Source of the DNA: Paramecium octaurelia
Lineage: Eukaryota > Ciliophora > Oligohymenophorea > Peniculida > Parameciidae
Assembly: GCA_905182995.1 (NCBI GenBank)
Contig: CAJJDP010000020.1
Location: 313,453 to 377,452 of the forward strand
Length of the DNA stretch: 64,000 bases
Direction of reading: 5' to 3'
Every line of letters starts with the position of its first letter. Position 1 is the first letter of the stretch. The notes under the pieces were generated by a model. It saw nothing but the letters and a program-made list of their open reading frames with translations. It did not search any database and had not been told where the DNA came from. The translations under genes and the position numbers were made by a program. This document shows positions 50,182 through 62,932 of this stretch, one piece after another.

Positions 50182-53100
50182 TCACTAAAATTGGAAAGTT
50201 TGTTAAGCTTTTGGTTTTGACTATCTTTAAACACTACCCGAATTAATATTAATTCTATTGTTGTCTCTCAATACATCATGTTGCACAGCAGGACTTTATG
50301 CTTTCGTTTAGATTAACGGATTATCTTTTTATACAGCATAGAATTTTTGTTTCATAACTAATAAATCTTTTTCCATTGTTTAATATTTAAGGTTTTTTCC
50401 TTCTTAATCTTTATTCCTCTGTTAAATTTCTTATTTGCAGTCCTAAAATTATAAATTAGTCTTACAATCAACTCTTAAATAAGTAATTACACAGATTAAA
50501 TGATCTTATCTCCATCGCTGCCTTTGATTGTTGAAAATCTATTTTTAACTCCACTTAAATTCAAAATTTGATTAAGTTTAGTCATCTCATTATTGAGTCT
50601 TTAATTTTCAACAATCAATTTTTGCTATGATAATCAAACATAAATACCATATCTAATTTAGATGTATTATATTAATTATCTGAATCAGTGTTTTTTCTAG
50701 TCTATTATTATTACTAGAGCAGTTTATTTTTTTCTTCAATTTCCTTCTGTAATTATTCTGATAAGTATAGCTTTTCTTATTTCAAACAAGAATTTTCTTG
50801 CTTTATTGTATTTAAATATCGTATCTTTTATGAAGGATTATTATGACCTCCAAGTTAGGCTATATCTTTTTGCATTTCTTCGATTTACTTATAGAGCATA
50901 GATCTTTCATTATTTGATTTGGTTAATTTTTCATGTTGCTCTTGTAGTTCCTTCTTTAATTAACCATTTTCATCCTCTAAAGCGTGCATTTACATCAGTG
51001 CTTGATCTTTTTGGTCTTTCATTTATTCATTTTCATCTTCTCGTTCTTAATTTTAGGACTATTAAGATAAATCTAACAATTACTAATATAGCATTATGTT
51101 CAGCCTCTAATTTTAGATACTAATCCTTGATATCATTAATTTCCTTCTCTTGTTACTTACAAAACTCCTTTGCTCTATCATGTACATTTTTTAGTGTTTC
51201 TTCATTTTATAAGAGAGCTGACTCTAATTGTACAATAATCTTTGAATTAATGATAAATTTTACTTATTATTTTTTATCGATCTTCTATTTTAATTCATTG
51301 TTTTCCTTTGTAACTTTCTCAGCAATATGACTATATTGTTCTCTTATTTAGGATTCTTATTTCATTTAAGATTCTAGTCTAGTAAATTGATCCTTTAAGA
51401 GATTATATTTCTCTTATTATTCACTAACTTGTATGTTCTATAAATCATTTTATTTTTGGATTGATTGATATTTATGCACATTTTCCTAAATCTGATAACT
51501 ACTTTCTTCTAATTGATTTTTCAATTGAATGTTGGCATTCTCAAGACCTTAGATTATTTTCTAAAAATAAATAATAATATATACTGTAAACTTAGTCTAA
51601 TCAGACTTTAATTTATCCTTTAGCTATTGAATGTCTTTTTGAGTTTATTGATTTACATCTTCTTTGGTTTCAAATGCACATTATAATCCATTAACTTATT
51701 TATTTAACTATTCAATTTATTGATCCTTCTATTATAATTTCTTCTAGTGAATATCCAATTAATCTACTAACTCTTAAACTTCCTTTTTGTGTTAATCTTC
51801 ATATTTTTTTAAATGCAGAGAATATTGTTTAATTTCTACTTCTAATTACTTAGTTAATTTCTTAACAATTGATTTGTTTTCATCGACTTGAGATTATTTT
51901 TAATCCAATTCAACTCTCATCTAATCTATTTCCTCATGTTGTGAATCAATATGTTGATTTAATTATGATATTTCCTTTTTTAGTTAGGAATTATCTTTAG
52001 AAGTTAATTCTAATTATTGTTATAAATTTGTATTTAGATGATTTAATTATAACTTTAATTGATCTACCTATTGTTCTTTTTATTGCAAATCATTTAAACT
52101 AGCATTTAATCTCTATTCAAGTTTGTGTATCTCCTTTTACTTATCATTGATTTAGATTTTTAAGATGTTATTATCAATTTCCATTTAGTTTGTTTCCTTT
52201 TTCCATACTTCAGAACTTTTATCAAGAATCTGATTTTATTTATTCAATTCTTATTGCATAAATTCTATTTCTGAATCTTTTTCATTTACGGTATTCATCA
52301 AACATTGAATTTGAGACTATAATGCATTAGATTTATTTAACCATTCATTACATTACTGTTCTAATTGATTTATCATTTATTTTAACTTATTTGATTCACA
52401 TTCAAACTCCTTTATTTTATCATTTAAAGCTGTTTTTTCATTGGTCAATTATTCGATTATTCTAATCTTAATTTATAATTTTTATGTCATATCTTACAAT
52501 TTACCTTACTATTAAATTTCCATTGTGTTTCTGCTTTATTAGTTCTCATTCTCTATTGAGACCATTTTTTATTATAACTATTGTATTTCCTTTGACTAGC
52601 TCTCTATTTTGGACTTCTGCTATAACAAATCTCTTTTTAATTCGGAATTAACTTAGTCCTTTTGTTCCAACCTAGCTTACAAAGAGATGTAGAGTTCATG
52701 AACTTGGTTATAATGATCCGATGTTTCTTGAATTACAGCCTGCTTACTTTCTAATTGCTTTTACAATAAGTCTACACTGGACATCTGCTCCTTTTGAATA
52801 TCTTCAAACTCTAATTTCTATGTTTCGATAATGCTCTCCAAATGCTAAGCCCTTTAAGTTTCATTTTGTAATTTTTAATTTAACAACTATTAAGGATATA
52901 AATTAAATTACATTAATTTAGAATTCCTATGAAGACTACAATTCAGAAATGTAATTTTCTTTTTCTTTGATTATGCAAGTCAATGAATGGATCTAAAAAG
53001 TTATAAATAATATATTACTTCTTAATTCAATATACCTAAATCATAATCTTTTTTTGCACTTAGTTGCTATAAGAACAATTCAAAATCCTTTTTTTATTGT

Positions 53101-55976
53101 TTGATTTAATCTTAGTAATTCTTCTCTAAGTCTGAATTTTAAATTTAATAATTTTATTAAAATACTATCATTTCTTCCTAATAGTTCTATTCAGTTTATT
53201 TTAGTTTTAATTAAGTATTTAGAAGTTCCTAATTTTATTACTTTAATTCTTGAACTAAACCATCTCTTTCCTATTTTATTTCATCCTTAGTCTTATATAA
53301 GAGTGAATTCTCTTATTATAACAATTAATTATCTTTTTATACTTATTATAGTTAAGTAAATAATTCCAATTCTGAACTCTCTAGTTTGGATACTGATAAC
53401 TTTAATTAGTCTTATACTATTCCTAATTCATTTTAATATTTGGAACATGTTTATTTTAGATTTTAATTTTCAATTTCTAATTCTTTAATTACTTTGTGAT
53501 TTTATTGAAGTTTAGTTTTTTAATCACTTAAATCATTTTTTAATTATGTAATATTACTTTCATAAGTAGATAGTTATTATTTTAGTTCTTAAATTGTAAT
53601 ATCATTGTCAACAATTATTTGATTAATTTCTCTTAGTTTTTCTTCATTTTCTGCTAAGTCTTAAACAAGCTAAGTATTTTAATTTTTTTCATTTTGAATT
53701 TATTATTTGAATTCTTAATTTTATTAATTGAGCTATTGATAATTATGAGATTATAATTAATTTTAATCCTTCAATTAAATAATTTATTCTTCAAATTACA
53801 AGATCTATTGCTTAAAATCTTCTTAGAACTATTAGATATTTGTTTGTGATTGTTCGTAATTAACTTCAAATTCCTATTTTTGAGCTACTATTTATTAATT
53901 TTCAACTTTCAATTATTAAATAACCTACTCTGAGTTATTTAATAACTCTTCTAATTCTTAATTTGAATTTTTGAGTTCTTAATTAAGATCACTAATTCTG
54001 CTTTTTAAATCTAATATTTGCTTATCTCTAACGTCAATGATTTAATCGTTTTCGTTAAATGTAATACCATTTTCAGCTAATTTTTGTAAAATTTATTTTT
54101 CAACCTCCTTGATTTATTCTTCCATTTAAACTAATTTTTATGTTTATTCTGATAACAACTTCTCTTTATATTCTGATTATGTTTCAAGTTCTTTAAATTT
54201 ATCTAAAGTGACATATTATGAATTAAATTAAGTATCTATTTGCTATTGAAAAAGTCTTCTTTCATTTAAAGAGTTCTATCAAATAAATATATAATATACC
54301 TAAACAGTTTCAACTATTTCTTTTAATAAATTGAGATTTGTATCGACTTACACTTAAACCTTGGATACTGTTTATGTAGCTCCTTACTGCTCTTTTAAAG
54401 TTAAGTTTTCGTAAAATGTTTTCATAACTAATCCTTGACATTGCAAAGCATATGCTAATTATTATTAAATCTATTATTGTATTTCATCTGCTTATTAATT
54501 TAATTTCAATTTTTATATTTATTCATTCTGTAATTTAATAACAAATTTTAACTATTGCTCTAACTATTATCCTAATTAGAAGCCTTCTTTTAATTATTTA
54601 ATTCCATTCAAATATTTTTCAATTTCTAAAAACAATGCAGTTTCGCTTTCTGTTGATTATTCTAAATAGCACTTCAAAATTTCTTCGAGCTTAATGTATT
54701 TTTAATCATTAATCATCAAGCTTTCCAATTCCAAAGATTGTAAAACTAGATTATAATATGAAATTGAATACATTGTTCATTAATTTAGGACTATTATTAT
54801 TTTTATTCAAACTTCTTAGGTGATTCCCATTTTTGTTATTGAGTAACACTTTTTGCAAGTTCTTATTTGAGTCTTTTGATTTCATTCTTGAGACTCTCTA
54901 AATTTCCACTTTCATCTTCGTTGATTCTTGCTTTATTTCTAACTTATTTAACTCTTTTAGAAAACATAAGAGTCGACAAGGTTTCTTGATAGAATTGTTG
55001 GGATTATTATATATTGGCTATTAGATGAGTTCTTGAATTGCCTCCCAAAGAATCTTTGAGTAGAAAAGTCAATTTGGAGTCTCTATAATGTACGTAGGAT
55101 TGATTGTCTTCAACAAGAGAATTGATTACATTGCCCAAGATGTGTAAACTTTTATTTATATTGCAACCTTCTCTCAACCTCTCTCCTTAAACTTAAGATT
55201 GCTTCTACCTTTCACTACCAGCTAGATCAACAAAATGAAATCTTGAAAATCTATGATTGATGACCTAAGTCTGAGATGATTATCTTCTTGATTCAAGTTA
55301 TATAGTAAACACACTGTGTGATCTTGATGATTCTATGTTCATCTAGGTAGATGATATGTGTCTATTAAGACTACCTCTCTGAAGTACTTCCAATGATTCA
55401 GCTACATTTGTACAAACTTCTTCGCTTAACTATTCTACATAAACTCCCTTTTTGAGATCTTCTCTCAATTATAAGTTTCCTAACTAGGGATTCAGAAGAT
55501 CTATTATATGTTCATTATAGATTTCCAAATAACTGCATTTGACTAAATATTCTACGTATTCTGAGGAATCCTCCTAAATGCAATTAAAAAGAAAATCAAT
55601 CACTCTTGGTAATAAGCCTGGCTGCTTCTATGTACCCATCATAGTGTATGTTTTACCACTTCCAGTTTATCCATAGACAAACACACATCCATTATAACCA
55701 TCTAGACAATTGATTGCTTATTATTTTCCAACTATATTAAATATGTCTTCTTAGGTTGAGTCTTGTTAAGCTACGTAATCAAAATAGAAATATTTCTAGT
55801 CTTGCTGTTATTATTGATTGCCCTCAATAATAATTGTATTTTTTAAATTGGAATCCAACTTAATACATGATCTTCCATCTTCTAATAAAGGTCTTTGATA
55901 ATTCATAAAAGGATGCTTACTTTATTCTAATAGAAACTTGAATATTGTCTCGTTCCGCCTTAAATTTATCTGTCAT
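50182..55976 (-). CDS. Kinesin-12 (KIF15/Klp2-type) with very long coiled-coil tail
   Basis: Plus-end microtubule motor, spindle-associated in animals. ATG 55976, motor in residues ~10-345: VSIRIKPLLEDG, FDYVAQQDSTQEDIF, P-loop [59 protein letters not shown], then [20 protein letters not shown]. FDxVAxxDxTQExxF and the NEDxxGN neck are KIF15/kinesin-12 hallmarks. The tail is almost unbroken Gln/Glu/Leu coiled coil to TGA 50182-50184, about 1,880-1,905 residues in all, longer than KIF15 (about 1,390). Introns of 28, 26, 24 and 23 bases were seen and the frame arithmetic fits one gene. I could not trace every codon of the tail, so a split into two genes is possible. Confidence 0.85.
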
Positions 55977-56017
55977 TTTTCAATTTTTAAATTTGAAATT
56001 ATTATAATAAATAACAA

Positions 56018-57900
56018 TCAGGAAATTATTGCTGTTGTAAGGCTTGTATTATCATGGTAAACGTAATTGTAATCCTAAGAATTTTTGTTCCGAAATAGCA
56101 AAAGGGAACAGTTCCTTAAGCAATTTGAATTGCTAACTTCATTTTCAATGTAACTACTTTCTAGTAAACTTGATTACTAATTACTAAAAGATTATATAAC
56201 TTGTATTACTTAAACCCCTGATATTTTTTGCTTAGTCTCTCAAAGGTAGTTCTATTATAATACATATTCTTCAGTTATGTGCATAGTAAATGGCTTAGTA
56301 ACACAAAAAACATCAATGTTATCAATAATTCCAAGACTATATATTCTATTTAAACGCCTTTAGAGAGGCTAAAGTACTTTCTGAGATCTGTTAGAGAGTT
56401 AAATAAAAAGTCAAATGTATCCCAGTAACCCAAGTTTGACGATAGTATTCCAATATAAGATTATTTCCAAACAATATTGATGAACAATACAATTGAAACA
56501 AATAATTGAAATCCAATTGTTAAGAAAGTGATCCAGATAAATATGATGAATACAAAATGGTTTTTTGCCCCTATGCAATTATTTATCCATGGGCAGTGAT
56601 GATCATAGACTTTGATACATCTATTACAGAAATCACAATGACGACTTCTTTTGGCCTTAAGTGTTTCGCATTCTGCACAAATTTCCAATTTCTTGGGATT
56701 ATTCTGTAGAATCTAATAAAATATTTGACCTTCTTTTTTATATTGGACTTGATATCCAGGATCAGAATTAATGATGAAGACAAATAAACAGATTTGAAAT
56801 ATGTCTAAAATGATTTAAATGTAACCAAACAAGTTATTTCCCAATGAAAATAGAATTTAATAGATTAGATTGAGTATTAACATGAAAATGAAAGCGTACA
56901 TTTATAATCTAGTCTTTTGATTCTATAAATGGTTATTAATATAATAATACAATCCTAGGTTTATTTCTCTATCCAAATAGATTGCTGCATTTGATATCCC
57001 CTTCCTAGTATTCCATGATCATTTAAGTGATAGTTAAGAATTCATTTTATTCAGACAACTCCTAAGCAGTCTTCCCCTATTTATTTTTTAATCTTGTTTT
57101 TGCATTATAAAGCAATAACTTTCTAGTGATTTTATATTCCCCACTAATTGCAGAGACGTGCAAAGGAGTGCAACCAAAAATATTCTTAGTATTAATTTTA
57201 CAACCCCAAGCTAGCAGCATAGCAGCACATTATTCACTACCTGAGTAGCTGGCTAAATGCAAAGCAGTGCTAAAATCGTTATCTGTTATATCGATATTAA
57301 CGTGCGCGATATTAACTAAATAGTATAACATAATAGGTTAATCTGATTATGACGCTATGTGGAGAGTTGTTTGTCCTAACCTGGTTTTTGCATCCAATTT
57401 GATTCCTAGTTTGAGGATTGCATCAAGAATTGCTATATTACCTTTTTGAGTAGCTAGATGCATGCATTGATTTCCTGAATCATTTTATTGAGTGACCCAT
57501 TATTTGGTAGCAGACTCACTAGATTTGCTTAATGAATTGTTACCCAAATAATTTTAGAGAATATTTTATTAAGTCTGTAAAAAGCTTGGTGTGATCTTTC
57601 CAAACAGCATGCATAAGCAAGGTATTTTTTTTTTCATCTGCGATATTTTGAATATTGATTGGTTGCATTTGGCTAAAGGAATCGTTGTCATTAATTCCAA
57701 GAAGATACCTGACTCCCTTGAGATCACCAATTTTGACTTTGGAGTACAAATCTTCATAAATTCTCTGAATGTCGGAGGCTTAATCCTATTTGTAGAATGT
57801 GGAAGAATACGTTCACAAAGGTAGCCTATGATAATCCAAAACCATGAGGATCCCTATTTGTATTGGTGGAAGGATCTTCTGATTACAAAAGTGGCTGCAT
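56018..57900 (-). CDS. Ankyrin-repeat DHHC palmitoyltransferase (ZDHHC13/17-like), 592 aa
   Basis: S-acyltransferase that attaches palmitate to cysteines of target proteins on Golgi or plasma membrane. Introns at 57786-57810, 57519-57543, 56923-56950 and 56184-56209 give an exact 592-residue frame. Residues ~35-280 are ankyrin repeats (GNQCMHLATQKGNIAILDAI, GQTTLHIAS, FSTALHLASYSGSE, GCTPLHVSAISGEY). Then come two TM segments, the zinc-binding block CAECETLKAKRSRHCDFCNRC and the catalytic CIKVYDHHCPWINNCIG, then two more TM segments. All active-site residues are present. It could acylate the Cys-rich MORN protein or the kinesin-side cortex, but nothing here shows that. It ends 41 bases upstream of the kinesin start, same strand. 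Confidence 0.94.
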
Positions 57901-58124
57901 TATAAATTAATTAATTAATCCGTGCTTTTTATATGAGATTATTTAGCAATTAAAGAGTGCATATATAATTTGAAAATATTTAAGTGAAATATTTATTATC
58001 GATAATTCATTAATAAAATTAAATAATATAATAATGATGATCACTTCGTCCGTGTTTTTGATTGTTTATGATATACACTTGTCACTACTCTGAAAATAAT
58101 CTATATCTATATATATATAATTAA

Positions 58125-59619
58125 ATGTTAAGAAGATTAACTAAGTCAGTCCCAATCATCAACAAATTGTACTTCGCTTTCTCCATCAATGAAGGTAATC
58201 GAATGTTGCTAATCAGAATACAAGATCTAAATCCTCAATCGACTCAAAGAAATAAAACATTCCGATTCTCACAAAGACATAGTGTCCAATGGTTACGTAG
58301 AAAATCTATCCATTGACCAAGGTATTCCAATGACCAAGTACTTTAGATGGAAGAGTTATCATTGATCTCAAATTGGACTAAGATTACAGAAAGATAAAGG
58401 CTCTTTGCTCAGATGCCCTTAAGCAATTCGAATGGATTAAGAATTTGGACATTCGTATGGCTCCAAAAAAAGAGAATGTATTTACCCAAACCAATACTCA
58501 GAAAAGAGGCAACCTCTAAAATGTGAATAAGATCATAGCAGTCTCTAGTTGCAAAGGAGGAGTGGGTAAAAGCACTATTGCATTGAATCTTACTTTTTCC
58601 TTACAAAAATTAGGCTTCAAAGTGGGAATATTTGATGCAGACGCATATGGCCCATCTCTGCCTACCTTAATTGGCAAAGAGAAATAGTAATTATATGCTC
58701 CAGAAGACAAACCTAAAGAAATACTTCCCATAGAATTCAACGGTGTTAAAACCATGAGTTATGGTTATGCAAGTGGCAATTAAAAAGCCATCATTAGAGG
58801 TCCTATGGTTAGCAGCATCGTTGTTTAATTAGTACAACAAACTCAATGGCAAAGTCTAGATTATTTGGTTGTCGATATGCCACCCGGAACAGGAGACATA
58901 CAAATAAGTTTATGTTAAGAATTAAATTTCGATGGAGCAGTAATCGTTACTACTCCTCAGAGATTAAGTTTTATAGATGTTGTAAAGGGAATAGAAATGT
59001 TTGATGTCCTAAAAGTGCCAACCTTAAGTGTGGTTGAAAATATGGCTGAATATGTCTGTCCGAATTGCAATCATGTTCATAGACCTTTCGGATTAGGTTA
59101 CATGAACATGCTACAAAAATAATTTGGTATTGCTACAGCACTCTCTATACCCTTATATGGAGATATTTCCAAATATTCAGATTTGGGAAGTCCTGTAGTA
59201 CTGACATTACCTGATGATCACACCATCAATAATATATATAGACAATTGGCTAATAATGTAGTTAATGAGTTAAATAGAATTGATTTGACTAAGACTCCCA
59301 CTGTCAGATATGATACAGGCAAAAGAGTGATCATTATTAGGGATTTCGATGGCAAAGAAAAACCTATAAAATCAACTGAACTCAGATCTAAATGTAATTG
59401 TGCTTTATGTGTGGATGAATTTACGGGAAGAAGATTAAATTAAGTAATATTTCATTCCCACCTTATTAGAATCAACAACTCGATCAGGAAGTTTATCCAT
59501 ACAAGATTGAACCAAAAGGAAATTATGCCGTAGCAATCGTTTGGTCAGATGGCCATCGTTCTTCAATATATCCGTATAAAAGATTATGGAGTGATGAGAT
59601 AATTGAGTATAAGTCATGA
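58125..59619 (+). CDS. HCF101-type Mrp/NBP35 P-loop ATPase (DUF59 + ParA-like + DUF971), 473 aa
   Basis: Fe-S cluster carrier ATPase. Introns at 58195-58216, 58322-58346 and 59444-59469 give an exact 473-residue frame. The N-terminus [20 protein letters not shown] is basic/amphipathic, like a mitochondrial presequence. Residues ~25-110 are a MIP18/DUF59-like domain. The ATPase has [17 protein letters not shown] (deviant Walker A), [29 protein letters not shown], and the cluster-binding CPNC. The C-terminus is a DUF971 domain (RKVI-like [45 protein letters not shown]). This three-domain order defines HCF101 and not plain Ind1/NUBPL. HCF101 is best known from chloroplast photosystem I assembly, so the ciliate protein must do something else. 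Confidence 0.93.
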
Positions 59620-59657
59620 TAATTATATATATTAAAATTAGCATATAATAAAGGTTT

Positions 59658-61013
59658 TCAATTAATGTATTATTCTAAAGTTTCTTTTAATACATTCTAT
59701 TGTTCTAAGCTTAATTGATGAGCCTTTGCAAATCCTTTTATTACTTGCTCTATGTCATCTCCTTCTCTAATACAAATTCTAGCTTTCCTGTTTTTTGAAA
59801 TCCTTATATCCACATTCAGTAACATATTCTTTGGATTGGAGACTCTTTTACTTAAATCAAAAGGTTCAGGCACAGTTTGATGAGGCCTATTTTGACTATT
59901 GGTTTGTTCCATAGAATAGAAGTTCTCTTTTTCTTGTTTCATCTGTCTAGCCTTGCTCATTCTCTCTAGAATTGCAGATTCTCCCTTCACAGGCTTAAAT
60001 GAATATCTCTGTTTATTAGTTAACTTTGGTTTAAAAGTGCATTCCATTAATTCCTCTTCATCCCTTTATCTATTCAAATTGTCCTTCAACTTTTACTTAT
60101 GCATTTTTATTGCTTCTGCATTTTAATACAATCTATTAAATGTACTTACATTGTCTTATCTCTTTGTTTAATTCGATGTCAATTAAGGCTTAAATAGACA
60201 TTCTGGATCATCTTGTATATAGGATTCCAACTATCTTTTCTTCTCCTATAATACTTTAGAATGCTCATATAGCACTTCAAATCTATTTATTGTATCCGAC
60301 AAGTGAGTGTCAAATTATTGTCTTTGTTTTCCATTATTTTAACTATTATTATTACCCCAAGACTCTTTTTTTGATGAAGATTGTCCTCTTGATCCAGTTG
60401 AAAATCTCACATTTAATAATTTAAATTTATTAGTCAATCTAAACATCAATTCTTATAATTCTTCAAAATTAATCACCTATTTTGGTATGTTCTAATCTTC
60501 TAATTCAACATTTATAACGTCTGTTAATAATACTATTGATTAAGTTTGTGTTAACTATTTTTCCAATAATATCACAAGAATATTAAATACAAATCCAATA
60601 AATGCACTTTCTAAATCTAATCCTAATGTTAATAATTTCCATAAGTCAATTGACACATGATCATTCTTTGTTGATATACCTAGATCAACCAGCACATTAC
60701 AAAATCTTTCATAGTCCAATTGCTCTTCAATTTAATGACGATTAAGTACTGTATTAATTTGTGTTTCTAATTTCTTCAAAAGGATTTTTTATGAGTTATA
60801 ATCAATCTTAACTTTATTTGCTTATTGTTTAATTTCTTCATTCTTCTCTTCTTGTTTTTAATTGATTCTTTGCTATTTTTCTATTGCTTTATTATATAAT
60901 GAAGAAAAATGATCCTGTTGAATTTATCCACTGATTTCATAAGCATTCAAACTATCACAATTTCTCAAATATTAAGATTAATCACCAGATTCGATATTTT
61001 AATCATCAATCAT
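59658..61013 (-). CDS. Helical protein of unknown function, 451 aa
   Basis: One intron-free frame of 452 codons, ATG 61013 to TGA 59658-59660. The N-terminal half is coiled (EKQQRINQKQEEKNEEIKQQ). The middle has a Ser/Arg/Asn-rich stretch. Twice there is a motif of the form C-x-F-K-P-x-L-T-x-x-Q/K (CLFKPQLTSNQTKRQ, CTFKPKLTNKQRYS), each followed within 20-30 residues by a short helix with Arg-Leu/Met. The C-terminus is a compact basic domain (ISKNRKARICIREGDDIEQV). I have seen this layout in ciliate and other protist proteins without a clear role. Stop to stop with HCF101 is 38 bases. Confidence 0.75.
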
Positions 61014-61784
61014 GTTCGTTAATTTAATAAATATAAAAATTATTATTTACTTTCCAAATAATACATATAATATTAGTCATTAAATTCAATTAAACAATTA
61101 GGTTCTAACTTAACATTGAGATTACTTATGATAAATTTTCATTTTAATCAAATTCAAAATACATTCATTATTAATTCAGATTATTTCTTTAATACATTCC
61201 TATTAACTTATATATGGGAGTATTAAATATCTTCGATTCCTACTTTAAAAGATACTTTCTAATCCATAATGATTTAATAATATATTCTTCAATCTGTACT
61301 TACATTAAATACTATAAAACACACAAACATATTGAATAGATTATTGTATTCATTTTTTTTATAAAATTTATGTAATGAATTAATAATAAATATATATATT
61401 TATAAAAACAAACTATAACAATTTTTAATTAATGAGTTCTTTTCAATTTAAACGTTCTATTTTATTATAGATTATAATAATGATGATTTATTATCTGATT
61501 TTAATTGTGTTATTAGAGTACCATTATTTATTTTTTAAGTTAAGCTAAAAATGTACTATATTTGTTGAATTATGTGAGTTGAATAAAGTAAAGTTTATGT
61601 TGCTTAATTCTATCTAAATAATCTTATAATTAGGATCCTAAAATTTGACTCAAATTAATGTGAAGTTAGAGTAGATTATAAGTATGTAGAAAATAGGCAT
61701 TTTAGAAATAAATCTATTTGAATTAAAGAATTTTATATAATTTAGACATAAATCCATTTCAATTTTAAATAAAGGTTGTTAAAA
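61014..61784. other. Intergenic region, no gene seen
   Basis: About 770 bases of AT-rich DNA between two divergent start codons. No frame with coding character on either strand was found. Confidence 0.45.
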
Positions 61785-62932
61785 ATGTTAGAGGAGATTT
61801 CAATCGCTTAAATTGCTACTCCAATTAACAACTAAGTTCAATTAATTAATATACTTGCACTATCATTAGATATTGATAAATTTATTTAAATTAACATGAC
61901 AGATGGTTTTATGAGAGCCTCAAAATCGTTTATGCTTCAAAACGGTAGTAAATAAGATCTCTGCTCTGTTGATGTGTCTTTAGACCCATTCCGACTATTA
62001 AGGCCTATCACAGCTGTTTAAACTTCTTTTGAAAAAATTATGCATTATTAGTCTACTGATTAGCCTTATTCCCCCAATCCTTATTGTATTAAATTACTTT
62101 GCTATTTTTGTAGATATTCAATATTCTAATGATGGGCAGGAGGTGTGTAATATAATGAATAGTTAAAACAGATGCCTATTCAATAATTCATTAGAAGGTA
62201 AATTGTGGTTACAAAAGCCAACAGATATCTAACAATCACAGGTAAAGCAATCTGCCAGTGCTCATCTATTAAATGTATCGCCATTAGCATCTTAACTTCC
62301 GCATGTTGAACAAGCGCAGTAGAAACATGTTTAATCTATAAAAGAAGAAAAGCACTTTTAAAAAGAGCAGCTTAAATTCTTTAAAGAAGATTCTATATAG
62401 AGTGAGGAAGTCCTGAATGCAGAGGAAAGCAGCATTTGCTAAAAAGCCAAAAAAAAGAACAATGTAAGGGGCAAGCGACATAAGCATACAAGTGATAGTT
62501 CTGAATCCTTTAGAATCAGTAGAAAGAAAAAAACATCTAAGGTTAACGATACAAAAAACATTACGAAAAATTACTCAAAAGCCATAATTTCATACATTTT
62601 CAACAATCCTGAGTTAGTTTAAAAAATAATGTCTAAACATAGATATGACGATTTCATTAATTTCTTAAAAAATAAAAAAAATCAAATGACCAATATAAAA
62701 TAACTTAGAGACTTATGGGTGGATGGTGGCAAAAATTCTGAGTTTAATAGAGTCTTTAGAATTATAAGGTAATATAATTTTAATATTAAGTTAACAATTT
62801 TTAAAATCTCAAGCTGTCTCTTATGTTTATAATTCTAGAATTTCAAATACTTAATGGCATTTGAAATATAGATTCAATCTACTCAGAGCACTTAGAGAGC
62901 CAGAAAACTTCAAATTCATTAAAGATATATGA
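61785..62932 (+). CDS. Orphan protein with basic C-terminal half, 365 aa
   Basis: ATG 61785 to TGA 62930-62932. Introns at 62086-62113 (28 nt) and 62769-62790 (22 nt) give an exact 365-residue frame. The N-terminal third is folded-looking with several Ile/Leu/Met (TDGFMRASKSFML). The middle is Gln/Lys/Glu-rich with basic clusters that look like nuclear-localisation signals (KKKNNVRGKRHKHTS, RISRKKKTSK). The C-terminus is helical (NPELVQKIMSKHRYDDFINF, LKYRFNLLRALREPENFKF). No family is recognised. A nuclear location is inferred from the basic clusters only. Confidence 0.65.

Noticed and set aside
50914..51330. Two plus-strand ORFs rich in Phe/Ser/Leu
   Set aside because: They are antisense to the Gln/Glu/Leu coiled-coil tail of the kinesin. 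The composition is what a reversed coiled coil gives.
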